NCBI GenBank assembly: GCA_003165455.1
Contig: PLUJ01000108.1
Span: forward strand, 1 to 14,777
Direction of reading: 5' to 3'
Origin: Acidobacteriaceae bacterium
GTDB lineage: Bacteria; Acidobacteriota; Terriglobia; Terriglobales; Acidobacteriaceae
DNA length: 14,777 bases
Positions 1 to 4,391 of the stretch are shown one piece after another; within the stretch, counting starts at the first letter, position 1, and each line of letters begins with the position of its first letter. The notes below the pieces were generated by a model. It saw nothing but the letters and a program-made list of their open reading frames with translations. It searched no databases and had not been told where the DNA came from. Both the position numbers and the translations under genes were made by a program.

Positions 1-75
1 GTTCACAAGGTCGAGAATTACTGGATGTTCATCTCTCAATGGGCGGGTCAGGCCCTTGCCTGGTGGGGAGTTTAA
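1..75 (+). CDS. possible C-terminal end of an upstream gene (partial)
   Basis: Frame 1 is open from the window edge to a TAA at 73-75 and reads 24 residues, rich in Trp and other hydrophobics (ending in ALAWWGV). It could be the tail of a gene that starts outside the window. The stretch is too short to identify and could be open by chance; the only support is its protein-like composition and its position just upstream of the next gene on the same strand. No function is proposed. Confidence 0.3.
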   Translation, partial: VHKVENYWMFISQWAGQALAWWGV

Positions 76-141
76 AAGCAGCTAGCGAGATTAGACGCGA
101 TCGCAAAGTACGAACACTGAAAAGTGGAGGTAAAGAAATTC

Positions 142-1188
142 ATGGTGGAGCAGAAGCTGCTACGAAGTGGTTGGGCCAGAATGGGTCGCAACAAGCGTTA
201 CATCATCTGGTTTTTTATTTTGAACGTGCTGTTGGCATGGTTCGGCGCGGCAGCGTTTAATCATCAGGTCAGCGGCATTCTCGACCACAGTCTTTACCCC
301 CAGAAGCTCGTGCATGGTTTTGACTTGGCAGTATTTATCGAAATGGTGGCCCGGCCCGAGTTTGGCCCGACCATGGCTTCCGTGGGGCCGGCGACCCACT
401 TTGCTTTATTGTTCTTTTTTGCGACCGCTCTGTTTCTGCCAGGAGTGCTGCAGGGCTACGCCTCTACCTACCGACTGCCGCGCGAAGAGTTCTTTCGCGC
501 TTGCGGAAGAAACTTGTGGCGATTCATCCGCCTGCTGATTGTAGCCGGCATTGTGATGGGCATTGTGGCGGGAGCACTGTTCGCCATTCGAGGCGCTTTG
601 CTGAAACAAGCGGCGGAAAGCACCAATGAACTATTGCCCTTCTACGTTTCTGTCGCAACTTTGTGCGTGATTTTCCTGGCCATGGCCGCGCTGAGGATTT
701 GGTTCGATCTGGCTGAGGTCGATGTGGTCTTGAGCGATCAGCGCGCGGTACGGCGATCGATTGGCAGCGGATTTCGCCACATGTGGCGAAATCTGGGGAC
801 GCTGTTAGGAGCGTATGTCGTCGCCACGATTGTCGGGGCTATCATCCTGGTCGGCGGCATTTGGGTGTGGATAAGATTTGTGCCCGCTCCAAGTGTCCTG
901 GGTGCGATCTTCATAAGCCAGTTGACGCTGCTGCTGTTGCTGATCCCGCGCTTCTGGCAGCGGGGTATCGCTGTGAGCTACTACCTAAGAAACATGGTGG
1001 AACCAATCGCAGTGCAGGCATTCACGCCAACTCCGATTGCTCCGCCGCTTATCACTTCTGTCGTGAGCGAACCGGCTTCTCCAGTAATCCCAAACATCCC
1101 GCCACCGGACCGCAGGGAGCGTAGTCCCCTAAACACGTCGCTACAACACGACGATGGTGATGCCTCGATTGCCGCGGCCGAGATCTGA
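142..1188 (+). CDS. hypothetical integral membrane protein, about six transmembrane helices
   Basis: A 348-residue protein of unrecognised family. The ATG at 142 is preferred over an in-frame GTG at 124 because a good ribosome-binding site (GGAGGT, 126-131) lies about 10 bases before it and would sit inside the gene if the GTG were used. After a short basic N-terminus, hydrophobic segments fall near residues 20-40 (IIWFFILNVLLAWFGAAA), 80-105, 127-150, 165-190, 218-245 and 250-272. The last about 60 residues form a soluble, Pro-rich tail (PTPIAPP, PNIPPPDRRE) ending in acidic residues, so it is probably an inner-membrane protein with a disordered end. Charged stretches between helices 2-3 and 4-5 (LPREEFFRACGRNLWR, SDQRAVRRSIGSGFRHMWR) are probably cytoplasmic. 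Nothing catalytic is visible. Its last 48 bases overlap the convergent Smr gene. That it is a real gene is well supported by length and hydropathy; its role is unknown. Confidence 0.8.
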   Translation: MVEQKLLRSGWARMGRNKRYIIWFFILNVLLAWFGAAAFNHQVSGILDHSLYPQKLVHGFDLAVFIEMVARPEFGPTMASVGPATHFALLFFFATALFLPGVLQGYASTYRLPREEFFRACGRNLWRFIRLLIVAGIVMGIVAGALFAIRGALLKQAAESTNELLPFYVSVATLCVIFLAMAALRIWFDLAEVDVVLSDQRAVRRSIGSGFRHMWRNLGTLLGAYVVATIVGAIILVGGIWVWIRFVPAPSVLGAIFISQLTLLLLLIPRFWQRGIAVSYYLRNMVEPIAVQAFTPTPIAPPLITSVVSEPASPVIPNIPPPDRRERSPLNTSLQHDDGDASIAAAEI

Positions 1189-1449
1189 ATCGGCCTTAAG
1201 CTCGGGATGCGATTGCAGAATCTTCCAGCTCGCCTCGTCCGACCTCGACCAATTTTCGCCGAAGATGCACGCCCGTATCTTCCCGCTCTGAACCCTCTCC
1301 ATCAACGTTTTCTGCACCGCGATGCGGATGTCGCCGCCAGTTCCGGTTGACCCATATCCATGAATGAGTTTCAGCAGCTTCCGGTTGGATTGGTATGCCG
1401 CCGCGAGTTCTCGCTCCAGACGCTGCAGGGCCTCATGTACCAAAGGCAT
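1141..1449 (-). CDS. Smr (small MutS-related) domain protein, start uncertain
   Basis: The 102-residue frame contains the Smr-domain signature LKLIHGYGSTGTGGDIR (about residues 26-42), equivalent to the HGxGxG core of Smr domains found in MutS2 C-termini and in stand-alone nucleases/ribosome-collision factors. After that come a charged helix and a hydrophobic strand at the C-terminus (GNRGITIVVL). Domain-like coding continues upstream of the ATG at 1449: the codons from 1476 down read IKTVNLKADM, matching the first strand of the domain. No ATG, GTG or TTG is available before an in-frame TAG at 1503-1501. The true start may therefore be the ATT at 1476, or the gene may have lost its N-terminus. 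It lies downstream of the PIN toxin on the same strand and overlaps the membrane-protein gene tail to tail. Activity is inferred from the family only. Confidence 0.65.
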   Translation of the reverse strand: MPLVHEALQRLERELAAAYQSNRKLLKLIHGYGSTGTGGDIRIAVQKTLMERVQSGKIRACIFGENWSRSDEASWKILQSHPELKADSDLGRGNRGITIVVL

Positions 1450-1522
1450 GTCCGCTTTGAGATTGACGGTTTTAATGGAGTGGATTCCGCTGATCTTCGC
1501 CTATCATAGTCGCGTTTCGCAG

Positions 1523-1960
1523 TTAGCTTCTCCCGGGAAAGATAGTGAACTTCTTCCGCCCGGGGAGCCGATAGGTCTCGAAGTCGTCGTGGTCGACCGT
1601 CAGAATCGCGTTGACGCGCTCCCGGGCCGCGAGGTGGACCAGCGTTGCATCGGCGAAATCCATGAGACGATCCGAGTGTTGCGACATGAGGGCATGAAGT
1701 TCCTGCAAATGAGCATCCTGCATAGGATGAATGGTAAGAGCTCCCGAGCGGACGAAACGCCATGTCTTTTCGACGTTATGCGGGTTCCTGCCTGTGAGGC
1801 GAAACGTCTCGGTGAGTATCGCCTCGGTAGTGAGCAGCGGTAGCCGAAACGACTGTAACGCTTCCAGACAAAGCGAGTGCCATCGATCACGGGAGTCGAC
1901 GATGGCTAGGATGCCACCGGTATCAATCAGTCCGACGATCGAAGCAGCGCGCGAGTGCAT
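1523..1960 (-). CDS. PIN-domain toxin (VapC-like) of type II toxin-antitoxin module 1
   Basis: A 145-residue PIN-fold protein, in this family usually a Mg2+-dependent RNase that blocks translation when free of antitoxin. The four acidic positions are visible: D13 in GLIDTGG, E51 in ILTETFRL, D101/D104 in MDFADATLV, and D123/D126 in LTVDHDDF near the C-terminus. The ATG at 1960 is chosen because the PIN fold begins there (ASIVGLIDTGG). An earlier ATG at 2002 adds only 14 basic residues lying inside the antitoxin gene. The start overlaps the antitoxin's 3' end by 38 bp in another frame, a coupling typical of toxin-antitoxin operons. Assignment to PIN is strong; the RNA target cannot be read from sequence. 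Confidence 0.8.
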   Translation of the reverse strand: MHSRAASIVGLIDTGGILAIVDSRDRWHSLCLEALQSFRLPLLTTEAILTETFRLTGRNPHNVEKTWRFVRSGALTIHPMQDAHLQELHALMSQHSDRLMDFADATLVHLAARERVNAILTVDHDDFETYRLPGRKKFTIFPGRS

Positions 1961-2234
1961 TCGATTCCTTAAGATGTTTTTTGTAGATCGTCTCACGGAC
2001 AAGTTCGCGGGCCCGCTCCGCGAGGGTCGGGTCGTCGCCGTGGATCGTTCCCACGGTTGCCATCACTCGTTTACGGAGGGTGACCTGCTCTTCGTCATCG
2101 GAATCGCCGTTACGCCAGCCGGCGGTCACACGGTCCAGCAGGGCGGAAAGGGAAGTGCCTTCCCGGCGAGCTTCGTTCTCCAGATCGGCCTTTTTTGCCG
2201 CCGAAAGACGCCAGCTGTAGACCTCCGTCTTCAT
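1923..2234 (-). CDS. antitoxin of module 1, ribbon-helix-helix-like
   Basis: A 103-residue protein just upstream of, and overlapping, the PIN toxin. The N-terminus begins with a short strand (KTEVYSWRLS) followed by two predicted helices (KKADLENEARREG, SLSALLDRVTAGW), the layout of a ribbon-helix-helix DNA-binding domain of the CopG/MetJ type. The C-terminal half (LRKRVMATVGTIHG, LAERARELVRETI) is charged and helical and is the likely toxin-neutralising tail. The ATG at 2234 directly abuts an imperfect palindrome (2234-2252) and has no clear Shine-Dalgarno, so the mRNA may have a very short leader. The antitoxin is expected to repress its own operon, which is inference from the family and the palindrome. 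Confidence 0.7.
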   Translation of the reverse strand: MKTEVYSWRLSAAKKADLENEARREGTSLSALLDRVTAGWRNGDSDDEEQVTLRKRVMATVGTIHGDDPTLAERARELVRETIYKKHLKESNALARCFDRRTD

Positions 2235-2271
2235 GCACCACGGTGTAGTGCAAGTTGGAACCTTGAGTCAA
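2234..2271 (-). promoter_or_regulatory. candidate promoter and operator of toxin-antitoxin module 1
   Basis: On the minus strand a TTGACT (-35-like, 2271-2266) is followed at 18 bp by TACACC, a poor -10 (3 of 6). The -10 lies within an imperfect 19-bp palindrome, TGCAC-N9-GTGCA (2234-2252) with two further matching pairs in the centre. The palindrome touches the antitoxin start codon, a good place for self-repression by a ribbon-helix-helix antitoxin. The palindrome is directly visible; promoter activity is inferred. Confidence 0.4.
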
Positions 2272-2276
2272 TTGCT

Positions 2277-2651
2277 TTACTTCGCCTGGGGCGCCGACGC
2301 CTTCAAATCGCTGAGCAGGCGCTGGAAGGCTTCCTGATAGGAGTCGTGATTTTTTCCAGTGCTGAAGTCGGGGACGAAGTAGTCGCGAATCTGCGCGGCC
2401 GAAATATTTGGAGGCGTGTACTTGCCGTAACGAGCCGCAGCTTTCTGAGACACGAGCACTCGTTTCGCCCATGTGAGACCGAAGAGTGCAGACGTATCTT
2501 TTTTTCGCCTGCGGTCCTGCACTAACTGGCACGGCCTACATACGTGGTTCCCGCCACTGCTCGATGATCTACTATTCCACCAAAGAATCGCCTTATTCGA
2601 CTTCCCCCGCGGCGGCAATACTCCACTATGACCGCACCTGAAAGTCCACAA
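2277..2651 (-). CDS. hypothetical protein with possible zinc-binding CGH...CxxC pattern; start unclear, perhaps truncated
   Basis: The frame ends at TAA 2279-2277, 42 bases before the module 1 antitoxin on the same strand. From a TTG at 2651 it gives 124 residues. Visible are FRCGHSG near the N-terminus and HVCRPC about 30 residues later, a spacing that could hold a zinc ion. A basic patch (DRRRKK) follows, then a C-terminal half with well-formed helices (ISAAQIRDYF, YQEAFQRLLSDL). The open frame continues upstream to a TAA at 2747-2745 and reads protein-like (SVWDRGKQPGQL) before the TTG, but contains no ATG or GTG. The gene may therefore begin at TTG or be the remnant of a longer one. No family is recognised. 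It may be non-coding: that risk is real because there is no Shine-Dalgarno or good start. Confidence 0.4.
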   Translation of the reverse strand: MWTFRCGHSGVLPPRGKSNKAILWWNSRSSSSGGNHVCRPCQLVQDRRRKKDTSALFGLTWAKRVLVSQKAAARYGKYTPPNISAAQIRDYFVPDFSTGKNHDSYQEAFQRLLSDLKASAPQAK

Positions 2652-2760
2652 TTGGCCGGGCTGCTTTCCTCGGTCCCATACGGATTTCCTGCCCCATCCC
2701 TGTGATATTAACTGAGACCGTCCTCGGTTCGGAGTCAGACGCTTTTAGGCCTATAGCCTC

Positions 2761-2810
2761 TTGACGTGTATATACGAATCGGCTACGCTGTATATATCAA
2801 TAAAGAGAGG
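2761..2810 (+). promoter_or_regulatory. vapBC promoter, repeated GTATATAC-type operator and RBS
   Basis: TTGACG (2761-2766) and TACGCT (2784-2789), spaced by 17 bp, make a plausible sigma-70 promoter with a good -35 and weak -10. Two copies of TGTATATA (2767-2774 and 2789-2796) are placed 22 bp apart, about two helical turns, one in the spacer and one just past the -10. The core of the first, GTATATAC (2768-2775), is a perfect palindrome; the second differs by one base (GTATATAT). This fits a repressor that binds twice on one DNA face, as VapB antitoxins do when autoregulating. GAGAGG (2805-2810) is the ribosome-binding site, 5 bases before the vapB ATG. Confidence 0.6.
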
Positions 2811-2815
2811 TCCCT

Positions 2816-3004
2816 ATGGCTGTGACCATGACTTCAATCCGCCTGGACACGGACTTGGCTGACGAGGCCGTGAAGGTGCTCAAGGCGAAATCCCGCACCG
2901 ATGCGGTTCACATTGCTCTGCGCGAAATTGTTGGGCTGAAGCGCTTCAAGGCCCTGATGAAGAAGAACTCCGGCAAACTTAAGTTCTCCGGACTCGATGA
3001 GTGA
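2816..3004 (+). CDS. vapB: VapB-family antitoxin (module 2)
   Basis: A 62-residue protein matching the VapB family with a ribbon-helix-helix N-terminus: strand TSIRLDTDL, helix LADEAVKVLKAK, then SRTDAVHIALREIVGLKRF. A short basic tail (KKNSGKLKFSGL) would wrap the toxin. Start ATG 2816 has GAGAGG five bases upstream; an ATG at 2828 is possible but poorly spaced. The stop overlaps the vapC start by 8 bp (ATGAGTGA), giving translational coupling. It neutralises VapC and most likely represses the operon through the TGTATATA repeats upstream. Family assignment is firm from sequence pattern and context. Confidence 0.88.
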   Translation: MAVTMTSIRLDTDLADEAVKVLKAKSRTDAVHIALREIVGLKRFKALMKKNSGKLKFSGLDE

Positions 3005-3401
3005 CGTCGTCATCTTCGACACATCCGTTCTAGTGGACGAGGCCCGCAGAGGCCGCCACCGCAAGCGGATCGAATCCGTCGACGGATTGATTCGCATGTC
3101 GTCGGTGGTCCTCGCGGAATTGCTGCGCGGCGTGACCGGACCGGCGGAACACAAATTCCTCCGCACTCTGGCGAGAAACCCAGTCCTGACTCCAACGCAA
3201 ACGAATTGGCTGGAGTCTGGAGAGATACTGGCCAAAATCCATGCAGAGCAAGGCTTCGAGCCGCGTAAACTGCGTGACCTGCATTTCGACGTGCTCATCG
3301 CCCTCACCGCCCGGTCCCACGGCGCTCGGCTCATCACTACCAACCGGGCCGACTTTGAGCTGATTAGTCGATACCGCCAGATCAAGCTTGAAGTGTGGTG
3401 A
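2997..3401 (+). CDS. vapC: VapC PIN-domain ribonuclease toxin (module 2)
   Basis: A 134-residue PIN protein of usual VapC length. Catalytic acids are D8 (VIFDTSVLVD), E41 (VVLAELLRG) and D98 (LHFDVLIALTAR), with a fourth in the ITTNRADF motif (N116, D119). These bind the metal ions used to cut RNA, in VapCs commonly tRNA or rRNA. The start ATG overlaps the vapB stop, so toxin is made only after antitoxin is translated. It ends 90 bp before the convergent smpB stop; the gap is filled by hairpin repeats. It shares little visible sequence with the minus-strand PIN toxin 1 kb away, so the two modules are not recent duplicates. All active-site residues are present, so the toxin should be functional; the RNA target is unknown. 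Confidence 0.9.
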   Translation: MSDVVIFDTSVLVDEARRGRHRKRIESVDGLIRMSSVVLAELLRGVTGPAEHKFLRTLARNPVLTPTQTNWLESGEILAKIHAEQGFEPRKLRDLHFDVLIALTARSHGARLITTNRADFELISRYRQIKLEVW

Positions 3402-3408
3402 CAGTGTC

Positions 3409-3489
3409 GTCCCTCCGGGACTCGGTTCCATTTCCTGGGGCTTACCTAGGGCTTACGCCCTGGGCTATTATCTGCCGCCCCTCCGGGGC
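3409..3489. repeat. REP/BIME-like cluster of three hairpins
   Basis: Three short inverted repeats stand in line: GTCCC-TCC-GGGAC (3409-3421), CCTAGGGC-TTAC-GCCCTGGG (3445-3464, one G-T pair) and GCCCC-TCC-GGGGC (3477-3489). The outer two share the CCCTCCGGG core and the middle one has a TTAC loop. The cluster fills the space between the vapC stop and the smpB stop. This is the usual setting for bacterial REP elements mobilised by TnpA-REP transposases. It may also act as a bidirectional terminator or mRNA 3' stabiliser, though T-runs are lacking. That it is a genome-wide repeat is inferred; only one copy is seen here. Confidence 0.6.
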
Positions 3490-3491
3490 TG

Positions 3492-4028
3492 CTATGCCTT
3501 GCGGCTGCGGCCGATGGCTTCTCGGGCTTCTTTGTCGGCGGTTCGGCGGCGCTCGGTTTCTCGTTTATCCCAGAGCTGCTTGCCTTTGGCTAGGGCTAGC
3601 TCGACTTTTACTTTGCCGTTCTTGAAGTACATGCGCACCGGTATCAGCGTCAGTCCTTTTTGCTGGGTTTTGCCGATCAGTTTGCGGATTTCTTCGGCGT
3701 GCATCAGCAACTTCCGGGTGCGCAGTGGAGCGTGATTGTTCATGTTGCCATGCTCGTATGGGCCAATGTGAGCGTTGAGGAGCCAAAGTTCGCCGTCTTT
3801 GACCAATCCATAGGAATCCTTGAGGTTCGCAAGCCCCGCTCGGACCGATTTTGCCTCCGTCCCGGTCAGGGCGACGCCACACTCAAATTTTTCCAGCAAG
3901 AAGTAGTTATGAGAAGCGATCCTATTAACGGCGGCATCGCGCTGGCCAGCGGCGGTGGGGTCACGGCGGGGGGATTTTTCCGGACTGGGCTTGGTTTGAT
4001 GTGTGGACTGACGAGGCATGGGGCTCAT
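3492..4028 (-). CDS. smpB: SsrA (tmRNA)-binding protein SmpB
   Basis: SmpB binds tmRNA and brings it to stalled ribosomes in trans-translation, in the cytoplasm. The protein is 178 residues. The conserved core starts near N35 (NRIASHNYFLLEKFECGVALTGTEAKSVRAG...) and shows LKDSYGLV, HIGPYEHGN, PLRTRKLLMH, EIRKLIGK, GLTLIPVRMYFKNGKVKVELALAKGK and the basic tail DKRETERRR that decodes in the A site. The first about 34 residues (Pro, Lys, Thr, Arg rich) are an extension beyond the usual about 150 residue length. ATG 4028 and ATG 4019 are both possible starts and neither has a strong Shine-Dalgarno. A divergent promoter region separates it from the secretin operon. No ssrA gene is seen in the window. 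Confidence 0.95.
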   Translation of the reverse strand: MSPMPRQSTHQTKPSPEKSPRRDPTAAGQRDAAVNRIASHNYFLLEKFECGVALTGTEAKSVRAGLANLKDSYGLVKDGELWLLNAHIGPYEHGNMNNHAPLRTRKLLMHAEEIRKLIGKTQQKGLTLIPVRMYFKNGKVKVELALAKGKQLWDKRETERRRTADKEAREAIGRSRKA

Positions 4029-4391
4029 GTCTATCTTAACAGTGGGCTTCCGGCTGAGGCTATTGCGGGCTCCGGTTTCAGGCTTCCGGTTCGACGCCCG
4101 GAAGCTGGGAACCGGATGGTTGGCCTCTAGATTGGCGACAAATCAGATTGCTACATGATTTCTATATGAGATTTCGACCCAATCGCCTTTGGGTCTACGA
4201 CCAAAGAGTGTAACCCTCGTGCACGGTACGCGGTGAGGAGTCCGGAAAGCCGATGCTATAATCTGCAAAAGTCTTCTACCCTTATATGCGCCCAGTAGAT
4301 CGCGGTTTTTGCCGCGTTCACCGCGCAAGAGACTGCTTATCTGGAAGGTTTAGCCCCAGTTTCTATGAAGAAATTAAATGAGGGACAACGA
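4029..4391. other. non-coding region between smpB and the secretin operon
   Basis: This 363-bp gap holds the divergent control regions of smpB and the secretin operon. Next to smpB is a perfect 8-bp-stem hairpin, GCTTCCGG-N8-CCGGAAGC (4082-4105), with no T-run after it. Further on are an extended -10 promoter and a GC-rich leader hairpin, listed separately. A 61-codon open frame on the minus strand (4328-4143) has no coding signs. No RNA gene was recognised. Confidence 0.6.
4254..4262 (+). promoter_or_regulatory. extended -10 promoter of the secretin operon
   Basis: TGCTATAAT (4254-4262) is a perfect extended -10 element. The -35 position (about 4234-4239, TGAGGA) matches poorly, which is typical when the TG motif compensates. 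Transcription would start near 4269, leaving a leader of about 120 bases. That leader contains CGCGG-TTTTTG-CCGCG (4301-4316), and a second CCGCG at 4321-4325 could pair with the same left arm. Confidence 0.55.

Noticed and set aside
39..260. 73-codon plus-strand open frame at the left edge
   Set aside because: It overlaps the start of the membrane protein in another frame, and the latter has a Shine-Dalgarno and long coding length.
1731..2525. 264-codon plus-strand open frame
   Set aside because: It is antisense to the PIN toxin and its antitoxin, has no ribosome-binding site, and its translation is rich in Arg, Ser and Cys with no domain; the opposite strand carries clear toxin-antitoxin motifs.
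2834..3385. 183-codon minus-strand open frame
   Set aside because: Exact antisense of vapB and vapC, both of which show family motifs, promoter and RBS on the plus strand.
3660..4130. 156-codon plus-strand open frame
   Set aside because: Antisense to smpB, which is unmistakable; no RBS or domain.
4143..4328. 61-codon minus-strand open frame between smpB and the secretin
   Set aside because: No Shine-Dalgarno and no recognisable motif, and it overlaps the plus-strand extended -10 promoter and leader.
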